This document shows positions 1 to 9,502 of a stretch of DNA of 64,000 bases, one piece after another (the stretch's first letter is position 1; each line of letters starts with the position of its first letter). The DNA lies in assembly GCF_007097485.1 (NCBI RefSeq), contig NZ_VKDE01000004.1:248001-312000 (forward strand), written 5' to 3'. This DNA comes from Carboxylicivirga sp. M1479 (GTDB lineage Bacteria; Bacteroidota; Bacteroidia; Bacteroidales; Marinilabiliaceae). A model generated the notes under the pieces. The model was given only the letters and a program-made list of their open reading frames with translations, was not told where the DNA came from and searched no databases. The position numbers were made by a program, and so were the translations under genes.

Positions 1-578
1 GGTGTCTCATTTTCAATCGCATTCCACGATAGGAAATGTGGTTCTTTTTGCTTATCCCCACATTTGTAGAAGTTCACATTAAATACTTGACCTTTGGTAA
101 GCAGTGATTTGTGTTCTCCAAAAATAGCTTTGGGGATAATAATATCCATGCTCCATTTTGTTGGTGTATTGGCTATGTCGATGCAATTTGTACCTAAACT
201 AGGTTTGGTGGTAATTGTTTTAACCAAATCATCATTAAGCCATTTTCGATCGCTATTGCTAGTGCCATATCCAACAAGTTTATTACCAATACAATTAAAC
301 TCTAGGTTGAAATAGCCTTTGTTATCAAAAGCAATAAAAAACTCAACACACGAATCTTCCCAAACCGGTCCATTTACAACGGTACTTTGCGCTTTAGGAT
401 GATCTTCCATGACTTCGTAACGCAAATAAAGGTTGTTATCGTCGTAGGCAATGCTAAACTTTACATCCATTTTTACAGGATAATTCCAGTTATCATGACT
501 AATAGGATTTGTTGCCTTCGGAAACAGTATGTCTCCTTTGTCTAAGTGTTGAACTTTTGCTACTTCAAGCTTTTTCAT
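1..578 (-). CDS. CBM9-like carbohydrate-binding protein (3' end beyond left edge)
   Basis: The minus strand is open from an ATG at 578 to the left edge (192 codons, no stop). No signal peptide is visible: the start MKKLEVAKVQ is polar. The sequence has the pattern of family 9-like carbohydrate-binding domains that occur as free-standing proteins in Bacteroidota: alternating strands, a VWEDSCVEFFIAFD segment, FNLEFNCIG, and FLSWNAIENETP just before the edge, where relatives continue with a Phe-His-Pro segment. It lies 67 bp after the sulfatase gene on the same strand, so it is probably the third gene of the GH88-sulfatase operon. A role in handling sugars or oligosaccharides from the locus is inference. 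The family call is fairly sure; the location is uncertain. Confidence 0.72.
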   Translation of the reverse strand, partial: MKKLEVAKVQHLDKGDILFPKATNPISHDNWNYPVKMDVKFSIAYDDNNLYLRYEVMEDHPKAQSTVVNGPVWEDSCVEFFIAFDNKGYFNLEFNCIGNKLVGYGTSNSDRKWLNDDLVKTITTKPSLGTNCIDIANTPTKWSMDIIIPKAIFGEHKSLLTKGQVFNVNFYKCGDKQKEPHFLSWNAIENET

Positions 579-645
579 AATATGATGTGGTAATTAATAA
601 ATGACTTCTTGATGGATTAACATTTTAAATGTGCTGTGAATTTGT

Positions 646-2190
646 CTATTTTTTATAGTTAATCCAATCGGCAAGCACTTTATTTTGATACCAAGGGTCA
701 TTGCTTCTCTTTAGTTCAGATGCTAATTCAGCCAATAAATGCTCAACAATTGGGTCGTTTTTATCAACACTCAAATTATTAAGTTGGTATGGGTCAACAT
801 CATCGTTGTATAAACGAGTGCCTTTAAGTTGATAATCTCTATTTATTGTCAATTCCAGAGTGTATTGATGCGTTTTAATGCCACGTGCGATAGGAAAATA
901 GTCTGTTACCAGGCCATCTTCGTTTTTATTACCGTTAACGTTTTTAATGTACAGTGCAGCTGATGGACGTAGTGCGCCTTGTTCGTTATTAAAAGCCTTG
1001 CTATAGTTATTACCTTGCACTTCAGTGGGTATTTTATCTTCAAAACCCATTAAGCCTAAAATGGTTGGCATTATGTCTGGAGTGCCTAGTAATAAGTTGT
1101 CGATACGTGCTAAGGCCATTTGTGGCCATCTGATTAAGAAAGGTACCTCAAAAGCTTCGGTGAAAATATTGTTTTTGGCATCTTTAACACCCTGACTGGT
1201 CATTGTTTCTCCATGATCTGCCGAGAATACTACAATGGTATTGTCATACTCACCCATGGCTTTAAGCTGTTCTACAATGCGCCCGAACTCACGATCAACC
1301 CCCGTTACATTGGCAAAGTAAAATGGTGCAGATTGTGCTTTTTCCATTTCAGTGTCCGCATTTTTACGGTGCAAGAGTTCATTAATCGGAATTTCCTTAT
1401 AAAGGTTATAGTCCTCAACCAAACAGTCATCCAATGAGTTGTAAGGGTTGTGCGGAGGATTCATTGAAACGAATAGGGCAAATGGTTTATCCGTATCACG
1501 CTGGCCATGGTCATTTTTAAGGTAGGAGATTACCATATCGGCTTCATGTTTAGGCGACCACTCTTTCGGATCAAAACGCCTACCATCTGTATCGTAGTAA
1601 TGTGGATCTTTATGTACGTCCCAGGTGCCATAAGAGTACCAATAGTCAAAACCATGGCGTTTTTCTTTGGGTGAATACGTATCCCAGGCCGGTCGGCGAG
1701 GATCAACATAGTTACCTGGGTTAACAGGGTCATTAGGTGTCGGGAAATCAAGGTGCCACTTGCCAAAGTAGGCCAGATTATAACCTTCAGAACTTAATAC
1801 ATCACTAATGCACATGGCATCTTCGCGCAATGAGCTTACCGGGCGATCGGCATTACAGTTTAAAGGAACGCCCGACGAACCAGGATATAAGCCAGTAAAC
1901 AAACTGCCACGGTGAGGGCTGCATAATGGACAATTACTAACAGCATTGGTTAATACTAAAGATTCCTTGGCAAATTTATCCAATTGAGGTGTTTTAACCG
2001 GATCGGCCTCTGTGCGTATAGCGCCCTTAAATTCTGGATCGTTCCAGAAGTTCATAGCTTGCTTGCGCATTTGATCTGGAAAAACGTATACCAGGTTAGG
2101 CTTTTTTTCGACTTTCTTGGGGCTATTGCCACATGCAGTAAATGCCATTACAAGAATAATGGCATTTAGTATGAGTTGGTATTGTTTCAT
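646..2190 (-). CDS. Sulfatase, formylglycine type S1, lipoprotein
   Basis: Predicted type I sulfatase of 514 aa removing sulfate esters from glycan fragments. The N-terminus MKQYQLILNAIILVMAFTAC has a lipobox ending at Cys20, so the enzyme is probably membrane-anchored in the periplasm or at the surface. The modification motif is C90-S-P-H-R94 followed by GSLFTG. Cys90 would be converted to formylglycine, and His replaces the usual Ser/Ala of C-x-P-S-R. The first metal site reads FPDQ rather than the common DDxG, which marks a distinct subfamily; the later metal site FSADHGE is present. It lies 9 bp after the GH88 gene and is surely co-transcribed, so the substrate is probably an unsaturated disaccharide or monosaccharide from lyase action. 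Which position is desulfated cannot be read from sequence. Confidence 0.9.
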   Translation of the reverse strand: MKQYQLILNAIILVMAFTACGNSPKKVEKKPNLVYVFPDQMRKQAMNFWNDPEFKGAIRTEADPVKTPQLDKFAKESLVLTNAVSNCPLCSPHRGSLFTGLYPGSSGVPLNCNADRPVSSLREDAMCISDVLSSEGYNLAYFGKWHLDFPTPNDPVNPGNYVDPRRPAWDTYSPKEKRHGFDYWYSYGTWDVHKDPHYYDTDGRRFDPKEWSPKHEADMVISYLKNDHGQRDTDKPFALFVSMNPPHNPYNSLDDCLVEDYNLYKEIPINELLHRKNADTEMEKAQSAPFYFANVTGVDREFGRIVEQLKAMGEYDNTIVVFSADHGETMTSQGVKDAKNNIFTEAFEVPFLIRWPQMALARIDNLLLGTPDIMPTILGLMGFEDKIPTEVQGNNYSKAFNNEQGALRPSAALYIKNVNGNKNEDGLVTDYFPIARGIKTHQYTLELTINRDYQLKGTRLYNDDVDPYQLNNLSVDKNDPIVEHLLAELASELKRSNDPWYQNKVLADWINYKK

Positions 2191-2199
2191 TGTGCTAAT

Positions 2200-3429
2200 T
2201 TATTTCGATTCTGCAAGGTGTTGCGAAAATAAGTCATCATTTTTTCTTAATCGCATTAAGGCTTCCACATAGTAATAATCGGCATAATTAAGCGGAACAT
2301 CAATTTCGTTATTATGTGGGATACTGCCGACACTGTGTTTAAGTATGAAATGATGGTTTTTACCCTTTTTAGCCAAATAATTGTCCGACGACAGGCTGTT
2401 GATAATCGTGGTGGCTTCTGTCATGTAATCCTTTTGTGAGTAGGTATTAAGTTCAATAAGCGCCGAGGCTGTAATGGCTGCTGCAGATGCATCACGAGGT
2501 TCATTTGGTACTTTCGGAGCATCGTAATCCCAATACGGTATGTGATCGGCAGGCAATGCCGGGTGTTGCATAATGTAATCAGCAATTTTCTCGGCCAGCT
2601 GCAAATATTTTGGATCTTTGGTGTATCGGTAGCAGATCGTGTATCCATAAAGGCCCCAAGCCTGTCCTCGTGCCCACTCCGATTCATGCGCAAATCCCTG
2701 AGCCGTGTGTTTATTTCTCACCTCACCAGTTATGCTATCGTAATCAATTACATGGTACGAGCTTATGTCTTCTCTAAAGTGATTTTTCATAGTCACATTG
2801 GCATGTGAAATAGCCACATCGGCATATTTTCGCTCGCCTGTTATATTCGAAAGCTCAAAAAGCATTTCCAGGTTCATCATGTTGTCGATAATAACCGGGT
2901 ATTGCCATCCTCTCTTCGATTGCCACCCTTTATCAACATCCCATGAGCGAATACATCCCACCTGCGGGTTAAAACGAGTGATAAGCGTGTTGCCCGCATC
3001 AATAAGTACTTGCTTATAAGCTTCCTCACCCGTTAGTCGGTAGGCATGACCATAGGAGCAATTAAAAACAAAGCCCAAATCGTGGTAAAAAGGTAGTAAA
3101 CGATGCGATTCATATTTTTCCTGGAAATGGTCCGCGGCTTTTTTCCATTTTGCGTTATTCGAGTATTCAAATAAATACCAGCAAGTACCCGGAAAAAAGC
3201 CTTCCGTCCAGTCAAAGCCTTCTCTGGTCCAGTGCATATGGCCATCGGCGGTTATTGTTCGTGGTATTTTCTGAGCCTTTTCAGCATCGTTTAATAATAA
3301 ACTGGTTTGTTCGCAGGCAAAGTCTAAGTTATCATCAATCGTTCTGTCAGTGCTATTATTAATATTACAACTGCACAATGAAGCGATGCTGATAATGACT
3401 CCTAGATTTTTAATAAATGAGGTTTTCAT
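2200..3429 (-). CDS. GH88-type unsaturated glucuronyl hydrolase, lipoprotein
   Basis: Probable d-4,5-unsaturated beta-glucuronyl hydrolase (409 aa). In GH88 the vinyl ether of the unsaturated uronic acid left by polysaccharide lyases is hydrated and the disaccharide falls apart. The two aspartates of the family are visible: D117 in FYHDLGF and D182 in IIDNMMNLEML, corresponding to Asp88 and Asp149 of Bacillus GL1 UGL. The SEWARGQAWG segment typical of the alpha/alpha barrel follows. The N-terminus has a lipobox (SLCSC, Cys21), so the enzyme is probably periplasmic. It is the first gene of a minus-strand operon with a sulfatase and a CBM9-like gene and diverges from the regulator gene. GH105 is the main alternative, but the motifs fit GH88 better. 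Confidence 0.9.
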   Translation of the reverse strand: MKTSFIKNLGVIISIASLCSCNINNSTDRTIDDNLDFACEQTSLLLNDAEKAQKIPRTITADGHMHWTREGFDWTEGFFPGTCWYLFEYSNNAKWKKAADHFQEKYESHRLLPFYHDLGFVFNCSYGHAYRLTGEEAYKQVLIDAGNTLITRFNPQVGCIRSWDVDKGWQSKRGWQYPVIIDNMMNLEMLFELSNITGERKYADVAISHANVTMKNHFREDISSYHVIDYDSITGEVRNKHTAQGFAHESEWARGQAWGLYGYTICYRYTKDPKYLQLAEKIADYIMQHPALPADHIPYWDYDAPKVPNEPRDASAAAITASALIELNTYSQKDYMTEATTIINSLSSDNYLAKKGKNHHFILKHSVGSIPHNNEIDVPLNYADYYYVEALMRLRKNDDLFSQHLAESK

Positions 3430-3490
3430 CGTTAATTATTTTATCGTCTATCTGTATGTCTAAATTGAAATTTCCCCAAAGGGATTAATA

Positions 3491-3498
3491 CAAAAATA
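3491..3498 (-). promoter_or_regulatory. -7 promoter element of the GH88-sulfatase operon
   Basis: On the minus strand this reads TATTTTTG, an exact match to the Bacteroidota -7 consensus TAnnTTTG, 62 bp upstream of the GH88 start. No clear TTG -33 element is present, as expected for an activator-dependent promoter. Position-based inference only. Confidence 0.5.
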
Positions 3499-3616
3499 AG
3501 GAACCTAAGGGCTTAAAAAACACCTGCTTAAGAGTCTAATTTTGTCTACAATCGTTCATTTTGCATATTAACATTTGATTATCAGTGCAGAAGAATGCTA
3601 AAAAGACCCTTTGTGC

Positions 3617-3630
3617 GTACAATTATGTCA
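3617..3630 (+). promoter_or_regulatory. Candidate regulator-binding motif, copy 1
   Basis: GTACAATTATGTCA, about 38 bp before the -7 box TATTTTTG (3655-3662) of the hybrid sensor gene. It shares the GTACAAT core and the following TGT with copies at 7877, 24099 and, less exactly, 10488, 17191-17203 (minus) and 17425. Confidence 0.45.
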
Positions 3631-3654
3631 TTATTATGAATTATTTTGGAGTTT

Positions 3655-3662
3655 TATTTTTG
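3655..3662 (+). promoter_or_regulatory. -7 promoter element of the hybrid sensor gene
   Basis: TATTTTTG, exact match to TAnnTTTG, 66 bp upstream of the first possible start of the hybrid two-component gene and about 38 bp downstream of a GTACAAT motif. The same octamer serves as the -7 box of both minus-strand operons of the locus. Confidence 0.5.
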
Positions 3663-3727
3663 AGGGAGCCTGTTCCTTTGTAATAGCGAATTCTTGTTGT
3701 AATTAAAGCTATGTTTTTTTAATAGGA

Positions 3728-6700
3728 ATGTACAATCTTAGTGGGATGATGATAAAGAAAAGGTGGTTAATATGGTGTTTGATAATTAGTGTCTGCGGCC
3801 TTGTGTCTGCTCAAAATGTTGCATTTGAGTATTTAGGATTAAAGGATGGCATATCTCAAGTTTCTGTTACTTCATTAATGCAAGATGAGAGTGGACGAAT
3901 TTGGATTGGAACACGGGATGGTTTAAATGTTTATGATGGTAATCGGGTTAAAACATTCAGACCAGTACAAGGAGATAAAACCTCTATTCTTGGACATAAT
4001 ATTAGAGCATTAAAGTTAGATGGTAAATACATTTGGGCTGCTACCAATAATGGTGTGTCACGCTTAAATACCAAAACACTGGAGTTTGAGCAATTTCCTT
4101 TTGATGGTGCTTTATCCTTATTACCCTATAAAGGTCGACTATTATTAGGTACAAGCCGGGGATTATTTGAGCTTAATCCCGACAATAAAGCCTTTGTACT
4201 AAAAGGTGATGTTTTTGCAAACAACTGTGCTATACGTGCCTTGAAAACCGATAACGCCGGCATGTTATGGATCTGTAGTGATGTTGGCTTGTATAAATAT
4301 AATGCCAATAGCCAGGTAACGACCGAAATATGGAGTGAGAAAGTTAATACGGTTTATACCGACTCACAGAAACGAATATGGGTGGGTACCGAGCACGAAG
4401 GTGTTGTTTTGCTCAACCGTCAACATGATGTTATCAAGCATTTTAAGAATGATAATCACCCTAATAGCCTTGTTAATAACATCATACGTGCTATTGGTGA
4501 GGATTCGAAAGGTAATATTTGGGTCGGCACCTTTCTTGGTTTAAGCATAATCGATGGTCGATCATTGGAACTTGAAAACTACCAACAATCAGACGAACAG
4601 CATGATGCTTTATCGCATAATAGTGTTTACTCCATATTGCACGACCAACAAGGAACCATGTGGGTAGGAACTTATTTTGGAGGGATTAGTTATTACAATC
4701 CTGATTTTCATGTCTACAGGCATTTTTCTGCACGGCCCAATCATCCTCAAGGTGTCAACTACCATGTGGTTGGTAAAATGCTGGAAGATGGGGATAACAA
4801 TTTGTGGATTGGCACCGAGGGAGGCGGCCTGGACTACTTGGATAGGGATAAGAACCTGTTTAAGCATTATTTACGAATTGAAGGTAAGCAAGGCTTGTCA
4901 CATAATAATGTGAAGTCTTTGTGTATGATTGAAAATGAGCACCTTTTAATTGGAATGCACCTGGGAGGACTTAACCGTTTAGATATTAAAACCGGCAAGT
5001 TTATTAACTACGTGCATAACCCAGAGGATAGTACCTCATTGCCATCTAATGTTGTAAATTCCATTATCCCTTACGATAATTATTATCTACTAGGTACACA
5101 TGATGGAATTGTTAAGTATGATGCAGTCGAACAAACCTTTGAGCCATTTATTACCGATAAAGAAGCCAATGCACTTATTGGAGATGTTATTTTCTGTTTG
5201 TTTGAAGATAGTTTCGGTAAACTATGGATAGGAACAGAACGGAATGGTCTGTGTGTATATGATGCCAAAACGAAGAAGCTGAAGCGTTACGTTAACAATG
5301 GTGAGCCCAATTCACTAAGTGCTAATACCATCAATTGTATTTTTGAGGATCATCAATTCAGGTTGTGGGTTGGTACCTTAGGAGGAGGGCTGAATCAGTA
5401 CATCCGGGCTGAAGATCATTTTGTGAACTATTCACGCTTGTCCAATCAGTTACCAAGCGATTTTGTCTATGGGATTCAGGAGTCGCGCTATGGTAACCTG
5501 TGGGTAGCCACCAGTAAGGGTTTAGTACGCTTCGAAATTGAGAAAAATAGGTTTTATAGCTATGAGTCCAGCAATGGCTTTCCCATTGAGGAGCTGAATG
5601 ATGGATCCTTGTACTTAACCAGCGACGGGGAAGTGTTTGTTGGAGGTATCAATGGTTTGGTATCATTTAAGGAAGAGGATTTATTAAAGAAATCGAGTGA
5701 TTTTAGTGTGTTGTTTACAAGCTTGTATGTCAATAATAAGGAGGTTAAGCCAAATGATGAAACACGCATATTAAAGCACGATTTAGTTTTTACTGATAGA
5801 ATAGAGTTGGAGCCTGAGCAAGATGTGTTCACAATTGATTATGCTGCTTGTAATTATATATCCACCAACCAAAGTCGCTACGAATATCAGTTGGAGAATT
5901 TTAATAAAGATTGGGTAAAGGCAGACAACCAAACCTCTGTTACCTATACGAACCTCGATCCGGGAACGTATACTTTAAAAGTGAGAGTGCTCAATAGTGT
6001 TGACGACAGTGTGGTAGATAGTAAGAGCTTAGAAATCATTGTTAATCCACCTTATTACCAAACGTGGTATGCCTATGTTTTTTATGTACTGGTGATGATT
6101 GGTATCATCCTTTGGCTCAATCAAATATATTTAAGTCGTGTACGTTTGGAGGATAGCCTGAAAGGAGAAAAACGAGAGAAGGAGCAAATCAAAGAGATGA
6201 ACCAATCAAAACTTCGCTTTTTCACCAATATATCGCATGAGTTCAGAACGCCTCTGACGCTTATTACCGGTACGCTGGAAGCTATACTGGAAGATACCAA
6301 AACATCGGCGCGTAATTATAAAAAGTTATTGACTATTAACAACAATGCCGTTCGTTTAAATAACCTGATTACCGAACTTCTGGACTTTAGAAAGATGGAG
6401 CAGGGCTACTTAAAGCTTAAGGTCTCGGAATATAAGGTGGCAGGCTTTCTCGATGAGATTTTCCAATCTTTTGTTGAGTATGCGCATTACCATCAGGTTG
6501 AGTACGACTTTAAAACACCACCGCCATCACTAGCTCTTTGGTTTGATGGGCAGCAAATGGAAAAAGTATTTTACAACCTTATATCCAATGCTTTTAAAGT
6601 AGTTGATGAGTTGAAAGGCAAGGTCATTGTAGAAGTCATTGAACAGCCTGCTTTTATTGATGTTGTTATATCGGATAATGGTCCAGGCATGCCACCCGAA

Positions 6701-7822
6701 GGTGTTGATAAGATTTTTGATCGCTTCTATCAAATTGATAAAGTGTCGGGCAAAACAAGTGGACAGGGCAGTGGTATTGGTTTGTCTTTGTGTAAAGGTA
6801 TTATAAAAGAGCATCAGGGAGAGGTTTTAGTTGATAGTGCTGAGGGCGAAGGAACTTCATTTACCGTTCGCTTAAAGAAAGGCAATAAACACTATACCGA
6901 AGATGAGTTGGTACTAGAGAAACCTCAATTGGTAATTGAGCAACCTCAGGTATTGGATACAAAAATGCTTGAAGAGGATGAGGAGTTGCCTGGTGCCGCC
7001 GAAAATGCTCCCAAACTGTTGTTGGTTGAGGATAACACAGAGGCAAGGGCTTTGTTGCACGATATATTTGCATCGCGCTACAAGGTTATTGAGGCCGAAG
7101 ATGGCAGTGTGGGCTTAAATAAAGCATTAGAAGAAGAGCCTGATTTAATCATATCAGATGTAATGATGCCTAACATGTCAGGAACGCAGATGTGTGCCAA
7201 ATTAAAGCGTAATGTTCAAACCTGCCATATTCCTATTGTTTTGTTGACAGCTCGTACTGCCATGGAATACAAGATAGAAGGAGTTGAAACTGGTGCCGAT
7301 GACTATATAACCAAACCATTTAATGTGAAGCTGTTGCGGGCACGTGTTAAAAACTTGCTTCAGAACAGAACCATTGTTAAGCAGAAGTTTAAGCAGGATC
7401 CCAAGGCAGAAGTGAAAGAGTTAGCACATAATTCGATTGATCAAAAGTTATTGGAAAAAGCACAGTCTATTATTGAAGAGCACATTGACGATACCGAATT
7501 TGATGTTAATGATTTTGCCAAGGCATTAAGTTTAGGACGTACACGTCTTTACTCCAAGATAAAAGGAATAACCGGGCAAACACCCAATGATTTTATCTTG
7601 TCAATACGCTTGAAGAAGTCAGCTGAGTTATTGCTGTCAAACCCAGAAATGAACGTGTCGGAAATTGCTTATGCTGTAGGATTTGGTACACCACGTTATT
7701 TTAGTAGATGTTTTCGCGAACACTTTGGAGTAACGCCGTCTAAATATACCGCAAGCAATAGCTCAGGTGCCGAAAATGCTGACTTTACGGAGAGTGCTGA
7801 TCCTTCTGAAGAAGACGTTTAA
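3728..7822 (+). CDS. Hybrid two-component system regulator (HTCS) of the glycan locus
   Basis: One-polypeptide sensor kinase and transcription factor (1364 aa) of the kind that controls Bacteroidota glycan loci. Order: signal peptide (the start may be the Met at 3746 or 3749, giving MMIKKRWLIWCLIISVCGLVSAQ), two-component propeller repeats with recurring WIGT/WVGT segments to about residue 660, a Y_Y_Y domain (about 690-770), a transmembrane helix (about 780-800), HisKA with H837 in ISHEFRTP, HATPase_c, a receiver domain with D1144 in ISDVMMP, and a C-terminal AraC-type helix-turn-helix (about 1240-1340). The periplasmic propeller would bind an oligosaccharide from the locus polymer; the DNA-binding end would activate the operons carrying the GTACAAT motif. 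All catalytic residues appear intact. It diverges from the GH88 operon. Confidence 0.95.
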   Translation: MYNLSGMMIKKRWLIWCLIISVCGLVSAQNVAFEYLGLKDGISQVSVTSLMQDESGRIWIGTRDGLNVYDGNRVKTFRPVQGDKTSILGHNIRALKLDGKYIWAATNNGVSRLNTKTLEFEQFPFDGALSLLPYKGRLLLGTSRGLFELNPDNKAFVLKGDVFANNCAIRALKTDNAGMLWICSDVGLYKYNANSQVTTEIWSEKVNTVYTDSQKRIWVGTEHEGVVLLNRQHDVIKHFKNDNHPNSLVNNIIRAIGEDSKGNIWVGTFLGLSIIDGRSLELENYQQSDEQHDALSHNSVYSILHDQQGTMWVGTYFGGISYYNPDFHVYRHFSARPNHPQGVNYHVVGKMLEDGDNNLWIGTEGGGLDYLDRDKNLFKHYLRIEGKQGLSHNNVKSLCMIENEHLLIGMHLGGLNRLDIKTGKFINYVHNPEDSTSLPSNVVNSIIPYDNYYLLGTHDGIVKYDAVEQTFEPFITDKEANALIGDVIFCLFEDSFGKLWIGTERNGLCVYDAKTKKLKRYVNNGEPNSLSANTINCIFEDHQFRLWVGTLGGGLNQYIRAEDHFVNYSRLSNQLPSDFVYGIQESRYGNLWVATSKGLVRFEIEKNRFYSYESSNGFPIEELNDGSLYLTSDGEVFVGGINGLVSFKEEDLLKKSSDFSVLFTSLYVNNKEVKPNDETRILKHDLVFTDRIELEPEQDVFTIDYAACNYISTNQSRYEYQLENFNKDWVKADNQTSVTYTNLDPGTYTLKVRVLNSVDDSVVDSKSLEIIVNPPYYQTWYAYVFYVLVMIGIILWLNQIYLSRVRLEDSLKGEKREKEQIKEMNQSKLRFFTNISHEFRTPLTLITGTLEAILEDTKTSARNYKKLLTINNNAVRLNNLITELLDFRKMEQGYLKLKVSEYKVAGFLDEIFQSFVEYAHYHQVEYDFKTPPPSLALWFDGQQMEKVFYNLISNAFKVVDELKGKVIVEVIEQPAFIDVVISDNGPGMPPEGVDKIFDRFYQIDKVSGKTSGQGSGIGLSLCKGIIKEHQGEVLVDSAEGEGTSFTVRLKKGNKHYTEDELVLEKPQLVIEQPQVLDTKMLEEDEELPGAAENAPKLLLVEDNTEARALLHDIFASRYKVIEAEDGSVGLNKALEEEPDLIISDVMMPNMSGTQMCAKLKRNVQTCHIPIVLLTARTAMEYKIEGVETGADDYITKPFNVKLLRARVKNLLQNRTIVKQKFKQDPKAEVKELAHNSIDQKLLEKAQSIIEEHIDDTEFDVNDFAKALSLGRTRLYSKIKGITGQTPNDFILSIRLKKSAELLLSNPEMNVSEIAYAVGFGTPRYFSRCFREHFGVTPSKYTASNSSGAENADFTESADPSEEDV

Positions 7823-7876
7823 TCAGCAGGTGAAAAAATAGAAAAGTTACCGAATGTATTATATTGAACGACATGT

Positions 7877-7890
7877 GTACAATATGTACA
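7877..7890 (+). promoter_or_regulatory. Candidate regulator-binding motif, copy 2
   Basis: GTACAATATGTACA, 56 bp upstream of the DUF4955 gene. It is the most palindromic copy (GTACaatatGTAC) and agrees with copy 24099-24112 in the first 11 bases. A TATGCATTTTG stretch near 7908 could be the matching weak -7 region. Confidence 0.5.
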
Positions 7891-7945
7891 TTCCAATTGA
7901 TGGTTTATATGCATTTTGCAAGCGTAAATCAGTACAAATCAATTT

Positions 7946-9502
7946 ATGAAGAATATTAAAAAATACTTGTTGGCTGCTGGGGTATTGGCTCTGACCTCGG
8001 TTGTAAATGGACAAGAGAGTGCACTTTGGAACGAATTTAAAGCTGCACAAACAAGTAATAAAGTAGCAGAGTTACCCGATTTTTCTTATGCCGGATATCA
8101 CCATGGCGAAAAAGGTATTCCTGATGTTACGCACCAGGTTTTTAACGTGAGTGATTATGGTGCAGTGCCCAATGATGGCAAGTCAGATAAAGAAGCCATT
8201 CGAAAAACAGTGGCGGCCGCTGTTAAAAATGGTTCCGGCATCGTTTTCTTTCCCAAAGGTCGATTTTTGGTTAACGAAGATGATGATGATCAAAAACCAA
8301 TTGTTATTAAAGGAAATAACATTGTATTTAAGGGTAGTGGGTCTGGACCGGATGGGACTGAGCTTTACATGAAAAACTACTTGCCGGCAAAAGACCCTAA
8401 AAAACTTTGGACATGCCCTTATATGTTTCAGTTTACCGGCGGTGGAGCTGAAAAAGTATTGGCCGAGGTAACGCAAAGCGCTCATCGTGGTAGTTTTGAA
8501 CTAAAGGTGAATGATGCATCTAAGATTAAAGCAGGAGATTGGGTTGTTGTGCGTGTAAAAAATAATGCACCTGACCTTATAGAGCATGAAATGTGTGGAT
8601 GCCACGTTGATAAGGCATGGACCTCATTGCTAAATAAAGGTGTGTATGTTAATGAATACCACCAGGTGAAATCAGTGAAAGGTAAAAAACTGGTTTTGAA
8701 AGAGCCTTTGATGCGACATGTTAATGCAAAGCATGAGTGGAACATATTAAGTTATGCGCACTACGAAGAAGTAGGTGTTGAAGATTTGGCGTTTATTGGA
8801 AACTGGCAAGACGATTTTGTTCACCATAAAGATTACATTCACGATGGCGGATACTCGTTATTGAAGTTTTCGCGCTTGGCTAATAGTTGGATTCGTAATT
8901 GTCGTTTCGATGATGTTAACCGTGTGGTAAGTGTTAGCTTATCGTCCAATGTGTCGGTTTTAAATTGTTTAGTGACCGGTACCCCAGGTCATAATTCGGT
9001 TAGCTCATCCAGTTCAACACGTGTATTGGTCGGTATTTTAGATGATCAATCATCACAATGGCATGCACCGGGTGTTTCAGGAGCATCCATAGGGTCAGTA
9101 TTTTGGCGAGTTAAGTACAATGAAGATACTAGTTTTGAAACCCATGCTTCTCAGCCACGCGCTAGTTTATTCGACTGTGTGGAAGGTGGATTCTTCCTTG
9201 GTCGTGGAGGCGGTGCGCGTCATAACTTACCCAATCATCTTGAGCATCTTATTTTATGGAACTACAAAGAGTTAGGCGAGCCTGAAACCGATTTTGAATT
9301 CTGGTCATCTAAGACGTGGTTTTGGAAAATTATCCCCCCAATTGTGGTCGGGTTTCATGGTGCCGGAACAACTTTTAAAGAAGATCAGATTAAGGTGTTG
9401 GAATCTTTAGGAACGCCAGTCAATCCTGAATCGCTTTACGAAGCACAGTTGGAACTGCGCTTAGGTAAGCTGCCACAGTGGTTAATTGATATCAAAAAAT
9501 AA
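7946..9502 (+). CDS. Secreted beta-helix protein, Pectate_lyase_3 plus DUF4955; candidate glycosaminoglycan lyase
   Basis: A 518 aa protein with a type I signal peptide (about 1-22, ending VVNGQ). Residues 65-120 (FNVSDYGAVPNDGKSDKEAI, then GIVFFPKGRF) are the start of a right-handed parallel beta-helix of the pectate_lyase_3/GH28-like group. The middle has helix rungs with Asn/Asp-rich turns. The C-terminus (IVVGFHGAGTTFKED, then SLGTPVNPESLYEAQLELR) fits the DUF4955 domain. Such proteins occur in several Bacteroidota glycan loci, and at least one beta-helix chondroitin lyase family (PL29) is known from a comparable locus; membership here is inference. It has its own motif copy 123 bp after the regulator gene. 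A second lyase, an epimerase-like enzyme or a non-catalytic binder are alternatives. Confidence 0.7.
   Translation: MKNIKKYLLAAGVLALTSVVNGQESALWNEFKAAQTSNKVAELPDFSYAGYHHGEKGIPDVTHQVFNVSDYGAVPNDGKSDKEAIRKTVAAAVKNGSGIVFFPKGRFLVNEDDDDQKPIVIKGNNIVFKGSGSGPDGTELYMKNYLPAKDPKKLWTCPYMFQFTGGGAEKVLAEVTQSAHRGSFELKVNDASKIKAGDWVVVRVKNNAPDLIEHEMCGCHVDKAWTSLLNKGVYVNEYHQVKSVKGKKLVLKEPLMRHVNAKHEWNILSYAHYEEVGVEDLAFIGNWQDDFVHHKDYIHDGGYSLLKFSRLANSWIRNCRFDDVNRVVSVSLSSNVSVLNCLVTGTPGHNSVSSSSSTRVLVGILDDQSSQWHAPGVSGASIGSVFWRVKYNEDTSFETHASQPRASLFDCVEGGFFLGRGGGARHNLPNHLEHLILWNYKELGEPETDFEFWSSKTWFWKIIPPIVVGFHGAGTTFKEDQIKVLESLGTPVNPESLYEAQLELRLGKLPQWLIDIKK

Larger units (their letters stand above)
3430..3727. promoter_or_regulatory. 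Divergent control region between GH88 operon and hybrid sensor gene
   Basis: 298 bp between two divergent starts. It holds a perfect Bacteroidota -7 box TATTTTTG on each strand (3491-3498 minus, 3655-3662 plus) and a plus-oriented copy of the locus motif at 3617-3630. A weaker relative (CTACAATCGTTCA) lies near 3546. No open frame of note was seen. Confidence 0.6.
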
